64,000 bases of DNA from Calothrix parasitica NIES-267 (GTDB lineage Bacteria; Cyanobacteriota; Cyanobacteriia; Cyanobacteriales; Nostocaceae): contig NZ_AP018227.1 of the NCBI RefSeq assembly GCF_002368095.1, positions 1,969,359 to 2,033,358 on the forward strand, given 5' to 3'. The notes beneath the pieces were generated by a model that worked only from the letters and a program-made list of their open reading frames with translations, made no database searches and was not told the DNA's origin. Made by a program: the position numbers and the translations under genes. Shown piece after piece: positions 25,801-33,587 of this stretch (position 1 is the stretch's first letter; every line of letters starts with the position of its first letter).

Positions 25801-26563
25801 TACAGATAAAATTATAAATCCCATCCTCTTGCTACATAGTAACGACCAAATATTAGGTTTAGAAATTGACCAAATACTTGGGGAGCAAGAATTAGTAGTT
25901 AGACCTTTGGGTCAAGCAATTGCTCCCCCTAAATATGTTTACGGCTGTAGCAGTTTAGCCAATGGTAATTTAATTCTAGTAATAGATGGTACTTTGCTGC
26001 CATCTATTGGGGAAATGCAAGCGTCAATTGATTATTCGGCTTTACCTTCAGAGGTTTCTAAGAAAGCTTTGCAAATGTCAGGAGAAATAATCACATCAAA
26101 AGCATTGCTTGCTGCTTCTAAATCCACACATAACCCTCAAATTGCTTCAGGAGGTAAACCAAAATCACCTGTTGCTCAATCTAATAAAGTTGTTTTGGTG
26201 GTGGATGATGCAATCAGTCTCCGACAAACGATTTCATTAACTTTACAGAAATATGGCTATCACGTTATTCAAGCCCAGAATGGTGTAGAAGCTTTGGAAA
26301 AATTACAGCATCATCCTGAAGTTGATTTAGTGATTTCTGATTTAGAAATGCCCAGGATGAATGGTTTTGAATTGTTAAGCAACTTACGTCAAAGTAGCGA
26401 TTTAGCAGATGTACCAGTTGTTGTGCTTACATCTCGTAGTGCAGAAAAACATCGTCAGCTTGCAGAAGCATTAGGTGCAAACGCTTATTTAACTAAGCCT
26501 TATCTGGAACATGAATTTCTTTCTCAGGTTGAGAAATTAGTTATGGGTAAGGTAAATGTGTAA
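22871..26563 (+). CDS. pixL: CheA-type hybrid histidine kinase with C-terminal receiver, PixL-type
   Basis: A 1230-residue signal kinase. The phospho-accepting His50 lies in the Hpt motif A-T-H-T-L-K-G-G-A. A second helical Hpt-like region (about 150-260) has no such His. Residues 260-560 are a long linker, partly acidic. Dimerisation and HATPase follow, with H-L-V-R-N-A-Y-D-H-G-I-E-S (N box), D-D-G-G-G-L and D-I-S-G-R-G-I-G-L-D-I-V (G boxes). A CheW-like domain (about 890-1050) precedes a receiver with Asp1157 in V-I-S-D-L-E-M-P. It should phosphorylate the CheY and PATAN regulators upstream. The ATG at 22871 has no visible ribosome-binding site, as a heptamer repeat abuts it. A strong terminator follows. 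Confidence 0.92.
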   Translation: MITDSSIREQGYIYFLSEAPELLQTIEEELFGLVEDRNINRVHNLMRATHTLKGGAANVELESINKIAHSLEDVFKALYNPEVEIDSQLHSLLIQAFECLQLCLTSEITGTKIDDDELMQRAASVFADLQDKLGDAFGAEAHIPTSEELGFDIVLSIFETGVTQRIDNINDLVKNPPETSEVATFLRTQAEVFTGLSESLNLPGFGEITQAIIAALDADSSQALDIAKIANRDLQKAREAVLAGDRKRGGEASRDLLAFSQPVAIHSQNKDTEDFSLLQSDIAEDILGDVTTKSFQNKSVTKSLRTQIEELYEFFTKGNIDNEPLKPKSAKFHLKVIRCILGWFNHELGIVEDKLGLHLLIPRDDGKENPVECVETWLQEFLEFVQEESDTPSLSLYRLGGILTVLVGVAKFKCYQDNLWDFSIIETLQSKVSDIAKEYKNYAPVSIEDKQWLDSPKLQNLLGIKSEVNLTVEPEIQEVVSSEIETPPGNILEAIWGESIESDLNNNTAEEKIIESKHSLLDTNNDDDDDSPQTIIQHHTNQVTQTENKIDKKPATPARNSKLPAFVRVDVESLQRLNYLAGELLIHQKRRTSQDEQLNKTVKQLFEKLQRHQQTLEQLRELPFHAQKTVSRNTLNVGSVDFDSLEMDDYTEFHLGLHEATEQATQFQEILESVDLIIQQSAQVHDKKQRLTLGIIDNLVEARMLPLGNILNRFPQMVQNLTNIHGKNVELRLSGGSVLVDKAIAEKLYDPLLHLVRNAYDHGIESPEIRGGRGKSEQGVIEICAYNRGSQTVIEVRDDGGGLNFERIRTKAIELGMLRSDKEFGTHDSSLMEEELLDCLFSPGFSTAGKVSDISGRGIGLDIVRAQLQALNGSIAVYSQPQQGTTFVLKIPFSMTTEKLMIVQTGGAAYALLLDSIAKILLPSPEQIKHFENKKVLYWNTGKEERMVNLLNLSDLMQYHRSFAVENTLQNQPTINNTDKIINPILLLHSNDQILGLEIDQILGEQELVVRPLGQAIAPPKYVYGCSSLANGNLILVIDGTLLPSIGEMQASIDYSALPSEVSKKALQMSGEIITSKALLAASKSTHNPQIASGGKPKSPVAQSNKVVLVVDDAISLRQTISLTLQKYGYHVIQAQNGVEALEKLQHHPEVDLVISDLEMPRMNGFELLSNLRQSSDLADVPVVVLTSRSAEKHRQLAEALGANAYLTKPYLEHEFLSQVEKLVMGKVNV

Positions 26564-26569
26564 TAGGGA

Positions 26570-26616
26570 ATTGGTAATTGATAGTTGGTAATTGGTAATT
26601 GGTAATAGGGAATAGT
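26570..26616. repeat. Heptamer repeat run (ttggtaa)
   Basis: Six to seven copies of a ttggtaa/ttgatag-type heptamer right after the CheA stop codon, before the terminator. Same general class as the aactcct arrays. Confidence 0.7.
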
Positions 26617-26679
26617 TAATTTTTATTGTCTCCAACAAAATTCTAATTCCGAGAATATAAATTTTAAAAAATAATTTGC

Positions 26680-26708
26680 AACCCGGTTTTTGAGAAAACC
26701 GGGTTTTT
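26680..26708 (+). terminator. Rho-independent terminator of the phototaxis operon
   Basis: aacccggtttt and its complement aaaaccgggtt form an 11-bp stem closing a tiny loop, followed by TTTTT. It lies 117 nt after the CheA stop codon. The remainder of the 26564-26898 gap holds a heptamer-like ccccatgccc run (26753-26785) and the promoter of the next gene. Confidence 0.85.
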
Positions 26709-26898
26709 AAAGATTTGTAATTACTACTTGTTTTTTTGCTCTACATTCCCAATGCCCCATGCCCATGCCTCATTCCCGATTCCCTATTAAAATGATGTAC
26801 TCATAACTTTATATTGTCCGCAATCGGGAAACTGATGCTACCGTAGTGAATCTAGATATATAATTACACTCCGCTTTCATGGGTTTACGAGGTTTTTG

Positions 26899-27600
26899 AT
26901 GCGTCGGATACTTTATTGGGTAGCCCCTTTTAGCCTACTTGCTGGATGTTCTTCTCTTGAAATTATTGAACCAATACCTTCCGTGTCGGAAACTCCTTCA
27001 AAAATACCTGAATCTGTAAAAAGAAGGGATAACAACCTCTCGCTTCTGGAACAAAGAGTAATTGCTGAGATGAATCTGGCTCGGACAAACCCTCAAGCCT
27101 ATGCTGCTATATTAGAAGACTATAGAAAACGCTTTGAAGGTAAACGAGTCAAAATTTCTAAAAATGTTTATTTAATAACTCAAGAAGGTGTTCCTGCTGT
27201 CGATGAAGCTATTAGCTATCTAAAAACAGTTTCTCCCGTAGCCCCCGTAACTACTTCACAGGGAATGTCTTTAGCTGCTAGAGACCATGTAAAAGACCAG
27301 GGACCCAAAGGTATTGTCGGTCACAACGGTAGCGATGGTAGCGACCCTTTCAAACGTTTGAGTCGCTATGGAAAATGGCAAGTTACTGCTGGTGAAAATA
27401 TCAGCTACGGTTCCCATACTGCAAGGGATATTGTCATGCAGCTAATTATCGATGATGGAGTTCGCGATCGCGGTCATCGAACCAATATTTTCAATCCTGA
27501 TTTTAAGGTATCAGGTGTTGCCTTCGGAATTCACACTACCTACAGACAGATGTGCGTTATCACCTATGCTGGAGGATATAAAGAATCAGTTAGCAGTTAA
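26899..27600 (+). CDS. CAP/SCP-domain lipoprotein
   Basis: A 233-residue envelope protein of the CAP (SCP/PR-1) superfamily, whose bacterial members are secreted with mostly unknown roles. The signal peptide ends in the lipobox L-L-A-G-C (Cys about residue 17). CAP motifs are [12 protein letters not shown] near residue 55, then a H-x-x-x-x-G-P sequence ([10 protein letters not shown]), G-H-N-G, G-E-N-I-S-Y-G and G-H-R-T-N-I-F. These include the conserved His and Glu residues of the CAP cavity. The ATG at 26899 was chosen over an adjacent TTG (26896). A heptamer repeat run starts at the stop codon. Confidence 0.88.
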   Translation: MRRILYWVAPFSLLAGCSSLEIIEPIPSVSETPSKIPESVKRRDNNLSLLEQRVIAEMNLARTNPQAYAAILEDYRKRFEGKRVKISKNVYLITQEGVPAVDEAISYLKTVSPVAPVTTSQGMSLAARDHVKDQGPKGIVGHNGSDGSDPFKRLSRYGKWQVTAGENISYGSHTARDIVMQLIIDDGVRDRGHRTNIFNPDFKVSGVAFGIHTTYRQMCVITYAGGYKESVSS

Positions 27601-27728
27601 CAGTGAGCAGTTAACAGTGAACAATTATCTATTATCAATGACTAAATTTTCATTAAATCATTTTTAACTTCTAACTCCTAACTGTTCACTGATAACTGTT
27701 CACTGTTAACTGCTCACTGATAACTGTC
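27590..27728. repeat. Inverted pair of heptamer arrays (cagttaacagtga / tcactgttaactg)
   Basis: gcagttaacagtga units on one side (27590-27625) and tcactgataactgttcactgttaactg units on the other (27675-27728) can form a long imperfect hairpin. It fills the space between the CAP lipoprotein and the hydrolase and may terminate transcription. Confidence 0.75.
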
Positions 27729-27735
27729 TGAAGAA

Positions 27736-28554
27736 ATGCATCTCAACGTTTATAACCAAGGTCAAGGTTACCCGATTCTTTGCTTGCACGGACATCCTGG
27801 TTCGGGTTCAAGTCTTTCTGTATTTACTAATCATTTATCGAAGCGTTTTCAAACTATTGCTCCGGATTTGCGCGGATACGGTAAAAGCCGCTTTAATGAT
27901 AATTTCTTAATGGAAGACCATTTGAGTGACTTAGAAAGTCTTCTAGACCGATTACAAATTGAAAAATGCCTGGTACTGGGATGGTCTTTAGGAGGTATTT
28001 TGGCTATGGAATTGGCTCTGCGATTTCCACGAAGGGTAAGTGGGCTAATTTTAGTTGCTACTGCTGCAAGACCCCACGGAAATCATCCGCCTATTTCATG
28101 GCAAGATAACCTCTATACGGGTATTGCGGCTCTTGTCAGTGCGATAAATCCAGGTTGGCAGTGGAATATTGATACTTTTGGAAAACGTTCTCTTTTTCGC
28201 TACTTAATTCAACAACATACTCCGACTGCTTACAGATATATTGCTTCATGTGCAATACCTGCTTATTTACAAACTTCAAATCAAGCTACTCGCGCTCTCT
28301 ATTCGGCTATTAGGGCTGGATACAATAAAGTTGGTGAGTTACACCAAATTCAATGTCCTTCTCTAGTACTCGCTGCTAAAGAAGATAGACACATAACAGC
28401 CGAATGTAGCTTAGAAACTTCTCAAAATCTACAAAACTGCCAATTTCACTGTTATCCAAATACTGCTCATCTATTCCCTTGGGAGATTCCCGAGCAATTA
28501 TTAAGTGATATTGATTCTTGGTTAAAGGAGAATCCACAAGCAGTAAAGTTTTAG
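27736..28554 (+). CDS. Alpha/beta-fold hydrolase
   Basis: A 272-residue soluble hydrolase. The oxyanion motif H-G-H-P-G-S-G is at residues 19-25. The nucleophile elbow is G-W-S-L-G-G (Ser about residue 84). The late Asp is in A-A-K-E-D-R-H and the catalytic His in N-T-A-H-L-F-P-W-E. All three catalytic residues are therefore present. Substrate is unknown; the family includes esterases, haloperoxidase-like and C-C hydrolases. The ATG follows a heptamer repeat (aactgtctgaag), so the ribosome-binding site is weak. Confidence 0.88.
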   Translation: MHLNVYNQGQGYPILCLHGHPGSGSSLSVFTNHLSKRFQTIAPDLRGYGKSRFNDNFLMEDHLSDLESLLDRLQIEKCLVLGWSLGGILAMELALRFPRRVSGLILVATAARPHGNHPPISWQDNLYTGIAALVSAINPGWQWNIDTFGKRSLFRYLIQQHTPTAYRYIASCAIPAYLQTSNQATRALYSAIRAGYNKVGELHQIQCPSLVLAAKEDRHITAECSLETSQNLQNCQFHCYPNTAHLFPWEIPEQLLSDIDSWLKENPQAVKF

Positions 28555-28713
28555 ATTTTGAAATCTTGACTTATTTAGATTACTTATCCCCAGACAAAGC
28601 CTAGGAACAAGTAATATTATTTACTAAAAATTTATGCATAAAATATGAAAAAAATCAATCCCGATTATTCATACTTTACACTTCATTTTTTAGTCAATGG
28701 TGCCTAATATTAA

Positions 28714-29016
28714 TTACATCTGACCGCTAAAGACAGGCTTTACTTTACGGTCAAACCATTCCCCCAAGTCTTCAGCAACAGTTAAAACTTTTGGTTTACA
28801 ACGCTTAACATTTACCTTTATTCCTTGCGCTCCCTCGAGTTCAAGGTCTTCTACATAGCCTTTTACCGCAGCTTCTGCTTCAGTGCCGTTGAGAAAAGGA
28901 CCAAAGTAATAAGTACACTTAGGATTTTGAGTGGCAATTTCTACCCACCAAGCTAAGCCAAAGTTATCAAAAATGTTGGTAACAAATTCTTTGAAAGGAT
29001 TTCCAATGATGTTCAT
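28714..29016 (-). CDS. DUF1816-domain cyanobacterial protein
   Basis: A 100-residue protein of the cyanobacteria-specific DUF1816 family. Characteristic features are A-W-W-V-E-I-x-T near residue 23, then C-x-Y-Y-F-G-P-F and E-A-E-A-A-V-K-G-Y-V-E-D-L-E, ending in a basic K-R-C-K-P segment. Function is not established; similar short proteins contain CpcD-like folds related to phycobilisome linkers, but that link is weak here. It lies downstream of rlmB on the same strand with a 97-nt gap, so cotranscription is possible. Confidence 0.85.
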   Translation of the reverse strand: MNIIGNPFKEFVTNIFDNFGLAWWVEIATQNPKCTYYFGPFLNGTEAEAAVKGYVEDLELEGAQGIKVNVKRCKPKVLTVAEDLGEWFDRKVKPVFSGQM

Positions 29017-29113
29017 GGTTTTCGCCGATTACTAAAGTTGATAGTGGTTGTTAAAGAACTATGCTGTCGGTTTTTGTCTCTTTACACTTCTTTATACTCT
29101 TTTACATATGCTT

Positions 29114-30091
29114 TTAGGAAGGGGTTTTTTGCAAATTTTCCAGATAAAGCGTATTATTCCAACGTTGGCGATAAATTTCGTATAGTGCCATACCTGCTGC
29201 GACTGAAGCATTTAGGCTGGGTGTCTTACCTTGTAAAGGAATTGAAACTAAAACATCGCAGCATTTTTGGGTCAACATGCTTAAACCTTCGCCTTCAGAG
29301 CCAATTACTAAAGCAATTGGTGGTCCGTTAAAGTTGACTGTATGTATGGGTTTGCTTCCAGAACTAGCGGTACCGTAAATCCAAAAGCCGGCGCTTTTTA
29401 AGTCTTCTAAAGCGCGACTGAGATTAACTACTCTAGCAACGGGAAAATTATCTAAGGCTCCAGTTGCTACTTTCATCACGGTAGAAGTAATACCAACAGC
29501 TCGACGCTGGGGAATTACTAAACCTTGGGCACCAATAGACTCAGCAGTGCGAATAATTGCTCCCAAATTATGGGGATCTGTGATGCTATCGGCAATAACT
29601 ATCACTGGTGTATCCGTAATAGATTTTGCCTTTTCTATCAATTCGTGCAAATCAAAGTATTCGTAAGGAGCAATTTGTGCTGCTACTCCCTGATGGTTAG
29701 AATTTCTAGTAATTTGGTCTAAGCGTCTGGGTTCTACTTCATCTATTACAGTGCCATTTCCTTTCGCTTGTAAAAGCAAATCGTGAAAACGGTGGTCGTA
29801 GCGCAAACGAGAAGTAATCCAAACACGATTGAGAGAACGCTGACTTTCCAAACTACTCAAAACTGAATGACGACCGTAAATTAGGTCATTATTTTCTTCT
29901 AAAGTTTCGGTAGAAGAAGATGATGGATGTTCAAAACTGGAACGATTTTGACGAGGCTTAATTATAGGGTTAGAGCTTCTATCTTTAGATTTATTACCGG
30001 ATGGGGACGAAAAACGCTTACCTTTTATTTTTAAAGGTTTGCGACTTGCATCATCGCCCGTCTTTCTCATTTTTCTTGGTTGGTTGGTCAT
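29114..30091 (-). CDS. rlmB: 23S rRNA 2'-O-methyltransferase of the TrmH/SpoU family (RlmB)
   Basis: Cytoplasmic SAM-dependent enzyme expected to methylate the 2'-O of G2251 in 23S rRNA. Residues 1-80 are a basic, Ser-rich extension not needed for catalysis. The TrmH N-terminal domain starts at I-Y-G-R-H-S-V. SpoU motifs are N-L-G-A-I-I-R-T-A (motif 1), [10 protein letters not shown] (motif 2) and [15 protein letters not shown] (motif 3), forming the trefoil-knot cofactor site. Mini-RNase III lies immediately upstream on the same strand, a pairing frequent in cyanobacteria and Firmicutes. Assignment to rlmB rather than another TrmH paralogue rests on overall similarity. Confidence 0.9.
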   Translation of the reverse strand: MTNQPRKMRKTGDDASRKPLKIKGKRFSSPSGNKSKDRSSNPIIKPRQNRSSFEHPSSSSTETLEENNDLIYGRHSVLSSLESQRSLNRVWITSRLRYDHRFHDLLLQAKGNGTVIDEVEPRRLDQITRNSNHQGVAAQIAPYEYFDLHELIEKAKSITDTPVIVIADSITDPHNLGAIIRTAESIGAQGLVIPQRRAVGITSTVMKVATGALDNFPVARVVNLSRALEDLKSAGFWIYGTASSGSKPIHTVNFNGPPIALVIGSEGEGLSMLTQKCCDVLVSIPLQGKTPSLNASVAAGMALYEIYRQRWNNTLYLENLQKTPS

Positions 30092-30200
30092 ATAATAGGT
30101 ATTTGGTAGAGCTTAGATGGGCGGGAATCTATCTTCTCTCACTTCGTGTTAACCGAACACCGTAGCAATGATTGACATTCACGAGTATGGTATCTTGCTA

Positions 30201-30680
30201 CTACTCTAGAAAGAGTTTTTGTAGAAGCTCGCTTAATCGCTCGGTATCGGTGAGATATAGATAGCCAATCAAAGTTTCCAGACTTGTAGCCTGTCTGTAT
30301 ATTTGGGGTTCTAGACGTTTGGGACGACCCGTAGCAGCGTTACGACCTCTACGGACAATTTCTAGTTCATCGCTATTGAGATATGGACCGAGTAGATGCA
30401 ACATTTGAGCCTGCTTTTCGGCTCTTACTTGTGCCACTACCAAGCGATGGTAATTTTCCGCTTTTTGGGGTGGTAGCAAGTAATATCTTCTGATATACAG
30501 TTCATAAACTGCATCACCTAAATAAGCAAGAGCTGTAGGAGAAAGTTGCTGTAGTTGTGACTCAGAAAGTTTTGGCAATAATTTTTCTGCATTTGTCTTC
30601 CTTGGTTCATCAAAGTCAAATACATCCTTGGAAATAGCTTTAGAACCTGCACTTAATTGTCTTTCCTCCTTTGATTTCAC
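30201..30680 (-). CDS. mrnC: Mini-ribonuclease III
   Basis: A 159-residue RNase III catalytic domain without a double-stranded-RNA-binding domain, the Mini-III type that matures 23S rRNA ends. The signature Y-L-G-D-A-V-Y-E-L-Y-I-R carries the metal-binding Asp, and the late S-L-E-T-L-I-G-Y-L-Y-L segment carries the second acidic cluster. K-A-E-N-Y-H and R-G-R-N-A-A lie between. The start is GTG at 30680, with an AGGG site upstream on the minus strand. It is followed by rlmB, consistent with a ribosomal RNA-processing pair. Confidence 0.9.
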   Translation of the reverse strand: MKSKEERQLSAGSKAISKDVFDFDEPRKTNAEKLLPKLSESQLQQLSPTALAYLGDAVYELYIRRYYLLPPQKAENYHRLVVAQVRAEKQAQMLHLLGPYLNSDELEIVRRGRNAATGRPKRLEPQIYRQATSLETLIGYLYLTDTERLSELLQKLFLE

Positions 30681-31452
30681 TGCTCAATCCCTAATGTAAT
30701 AGTTAATAATTATCGGGAAATGACGGTTTTTAGGAGTTTGCTTGCTGCTTGCTGGTTGAAGTTATGCTGTTTCACGCTTATAATCTGCTATTGCTACAAA
30801 AGTTTCCTGATAATTTTAGCTTGTTATTTCCGATTGATTGCATTGATTTTAACTTTTGTTTACGCCAATTTCATTAACCACAAATATTCTATCAATCCCT
30901 GCAATGTAAGACATTATCTTTAAATGAATATATTTTTCTACAAAAAATATATTGCTAAAAAAGTTTTGTGAAATATTTACTAACCGTAGATTTTATAGTC
31001 GGAACCCAGTTTCATTTATGAATTGCCTATTTTAGTTAAATCATAATGATTTCTTAAGATAATATAGCTGAAATTAATAGTTAAATATCTACCATAAATA
31101 AAAAATATTTCAAAACTATCTTGTCTAATAATCAACTTCAACACAGCGTGGACTGAAGGCGCACAGGGCAAATGACTATAGTTAAAAATTTGGATTTCAA
31201 AGATATTATACAAAACCGCTGTCTAGCCGAATCTATTTAACAAGCGGACTACGCAATATTTTGCGCTATGTTAAAGTTTGAAGCGGAAATTCAAGAAGTA
31301 AATAAATGATAATTTTAACCTCTGGAACGGAGGATAAAGCCTGTCAACCAAAAAATTTAATGTAAGTCGCATTACATTCATAGATTATCAAATCAATAAA
31401 GACAAATGCTTTGGGATAACCCACATCTAATCGCAAGGCTATTGTGAGTAGT
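30681..31452. other. Gene-poor region ending in a plus-strand terminator
   Basis: 770 bp with no convincing gene. A short hydrophobic frame on the plus strand (30720-30923) lacks a ribosome-binding site and family likeness. An aatgtaa/ttacatt hairpin lies near 31360-31380. Because a strong plus-strand terminator closes the region (31453-31488), an untranslated RNA may be made here. Confidence 0.45.
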
Positions 31453-31488
31453 TTAGCTATCCGGATAAACATCGGATAGCTAATTTTT
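31453..31488 (+). terminator. Strong plus-strand hairpin terminator with no upstream gene
   Basis: ttagctatccg and its perfect complement form an 11-bp stem with a 9-nt loop (gataaacat), followed immediately by TTTTT. The T-run is only on the plus side, so it does not fit the minus-strand STAS gene. It suggests an unannotated plus-strand transcript. Confidence 0.75.
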
Positions 31489-31503
31489 GCGACCCTCAAG
31501 TCG

Positions 31504-31905
31504 TCAAGAGGCTTTTGTGTTTTCTAGGGCTTTATCAACTGAAGTTTGCAAAGCAAGAAACTTTTCTAAACGCACTAGCTTGACTGTCTGAGTAACGCGG
31601 GCATTTGTGACGATTTGAAAGGTACCCTTAGCGGTTTGGGCTTGCTTGGCTAACTGCACCAAAGCTCCCAAACCAGAACTGTCTACAAAGTCAATTTGTG
31701 AAAGATCCAGAATAACGTGTCTGGGACCTTCATCAATTTTATTACTAAGTACCTTACGAAATGTCGGTTCGGAAAATGCGTCTAACAATCCTGTGAGGCG
31801 GAATAGCTGACAACTATCCCGGACTTCACGAGTACCTCGCAGGCTTACGGTTAGATTAAGTGGTTCAGCAATAATTCCCTCCTCGTGGTGAAAGCAAACG
31901 CTCAA
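31504..31905 (-). CDS. STAS-domain protein (anti-sigma factor antagonist type)
   Basis: A SpoIIAA-like STAS domain protein, up to 133 aa. The switch region V-I-L-D-L-S-Q-I-D-F-V-D-S-S-G-L-G-A-L-V carries the phosphorylatable Ser expected in partner-switching systems. No anti-sigma kinase or phosphatase gene is adjacent. The start is uncertain. The open frame begins with a TTG at 31905 that has no ribosome-binding site. A GAGGAGG sequence lies just before two in-frame ATT codons (31875, 31872), where the conserved N-terminus (A-E-P-L-N-L) appears to begin. Confidence 0.85.
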   Translation of the reverse strand: MSVCFHHEEGIIAEPLNLTVSLRGTREVRDSCQLFRLTGLLDAFSEPTFRKVLSNKIDEGPRHVILDLSQIDFVDSSGLGALVQLAKQAQTAKGTFQIVTNARVTQTVKLVRLEKFLALQTSVDKALENTKAS

Positions 31906-32034
31906 GTATAGATGTTTTTTGTGTCTGTTGTCTACTTTAACCGCTACTTGCGGTTATAGACATTAAAAGTGAAAAAATTGAACTATTATTTAAGTTCTAA
32001 TTTTTCGCTTTCTCTATTTTTACCCGACTTTTAC

Positions 32035-33192
32035 TCAAGCTGTAATTGTTTGTCGAGTTTTTTTCATGGCTTGAACAAATTGCTCGAATAAATAATCTGC
32101 ATCATGAGGACCCGGAGATGCTTCGGGGTGATATTGCACTGAGAAAATGGGCAAGGATTTATGTTTTACCCCAGCAACAGTTCTGTCATTCAAATTCAGG
32201 TGGCTAATTTCTACATCGCTGTTATTTAAGGAATCGGGGTCAATCGCAAAGCTATGGTTTTGGGAAGTGATTTCAATTCGTTCTGTTAAACCTGCTGGCT
32301 GATTTAAACCACGATGGCCAAATTTTAGTTTATAGGTTTGCGCCCCCAGGGCTTGACCCAAAATCTGATGTCCCATGCAAATACCAAATATGGGCTTATC
32401 GGATTTTAATAATGCTTTAGCGGTCTCGATTCCTTCAGTTACCGCGCTTGGATCTCCAGGTCCGTTAGAAAGAAATATTCCGTCTGGCTGATGTTTAAGA
32501 ATTTCCTCGATTGAAGTATCTGCTGGAACTACGATGACTCTACAACCATGACTTACCAAACGACGTAATATATTGCGCTTAACGCCGAAATCCAAAGCTA
32601 CTACAGTGAATTTTTCTTCAGAATTTGTTTGAGAATCTGTATTAAATTCCCACGCAGTTGTTGTCGGCTCCGACCATTCATAAACGTTTGGAGTTGTTAC
32701 TTCTTTGACTAAATTTAATCCGCTCATTGATGGGGCTGCATTTACCCGTTCTAATAATTCGTTCGGGTCGAGTATTTCAGTAGAGATACCGCCATTCATA
32801 GCTCCAAAGTTGCGGATTTTACGAGTTAAGGCCCGAGTATCAATACCATAGATTCCCGGTATTTGATGTTCCTTTAAGTAATCCGGTAAAGATTGAGTTG
32901 ACCGCCAATTACTTGGGCGTTCGCAAATATTTTTGGCTATACATGCCTTGAGATGAGGCTTATCTGACTCGGCATCCTCTGGATTCACACCAGTGTTGCC
33001 TAACTCTGGATAGGTAAACACGATAATTTGACCGCAATAGCTGGGGTCGGTCAAAACTTCTTGATATCCCGTCATGCCGGTATTGAAAACTACTTCTCCG
33101 ATAGCAGTTCCGGTAGCACCAAAAGACCAACCGCGATAGCTGGTTCCGTCTGCTAGAACAAGTAAAGCTGGTGTTGCGTCAAATAGAGGCAT
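32035..33192 (-). CDS. carA: Carbamoyl-phosphate synthase small (glutaminase) subunit
   Basis: A 385-residue class-I glutamine amidotransferase that feeds ammonia to CarB for arginine and pyrimidine synthesis. The N-terminal CarA-specific domain contains [17 protein letters not shown]. The glutaminase half has the oxyanion loop L-S-N-G-P-G-D-P, nucleophile Cys in F-G-I-C-M-G-H-Q, and the catalytic His/Glu in [13 protein letters not shown]. Length and motifs are standard. carB is not in the window, as is usual in cyanobacteria, where the two genes are often unlinked. Confidence 0.97.
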   Translation of the reverse strand: MPLFDATPALLVLADGTSYRGWSFGATGTAIGEVVFNTGMTGYQEVLTDPSYCGQIIVFTYPELGNTGVNPEDAESDKPHLKACIAKNICERPSNWRSTQSLPDYLKEHQIPGIYGIDTRALTRKIRNFGAMNGGISTEILDPNELLERVNAAPSMSGLNLVKEVTTPNVYEWSEPTTTAWEFNTDSQTNSEEKFTVVALDFGVKRNILRRLVSHGCRVIVVPADTSIEEILKHQPDGIFLSNGPGDPSAVTEGIETAKALLKSDKPIFGICMGHQILGQALGAQTYKLKFGHRGLNQPAGLTERIEITSQNHSFAIDPDSLNNSDVEISHLNLNDRTVAGVKHKSLPIFSVQYHPEASPGPHDADYLFEQFVQAMKKTRQTITA

Positions 33193-33587
33193 AAGTAATA
33201 AAACTATAGAGCAACAATAAATAATGAAAATTATCTACTGGGCGCGAACGAAAGATAATTATAAAGTATCGCGAGACACGAAAGGGCTTTTAATCGCAAA
33301 GGATTTAGTAAATTATAGTGATTTGTTTTGATTGGCTTTTAATTAGCATTAACACTCAAGAAACTTCTGAAAAAACCAATTGCTATTTGTAAACTGATTC
33401 TCTTCCCCTAATGACTAAAATAGTAAAAAGGGTATTCTATATAAGATGAGGATAAATTTAACTTTTAAGCTTAAAGATGTTTCCTGATTGCGAAAAACAG
33501 TTAAATAATAGCGCTAGACCGACTTTTAATCGTTAAAACCCGAAAGTAGATTTTGCCCTCAAGGGCTTGGTACAATTAAAAATTATT
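33193..33587. other. Divergent promoter region
   Basis: Lies between carA (minus) and the retropepsin-like lipoprotein (plus). A tattctatataag stretch near 33431-33445 could be a -10 region for the plus-strand gene. No gene seen. Confidence 0.4.

Noticed and set aside
30720-30923. 67-aa hydrophobic plus-strand frame
   Set aside because: No ribosome-binding site, no family likeness, and the composition is explained by AT-rich DNA.
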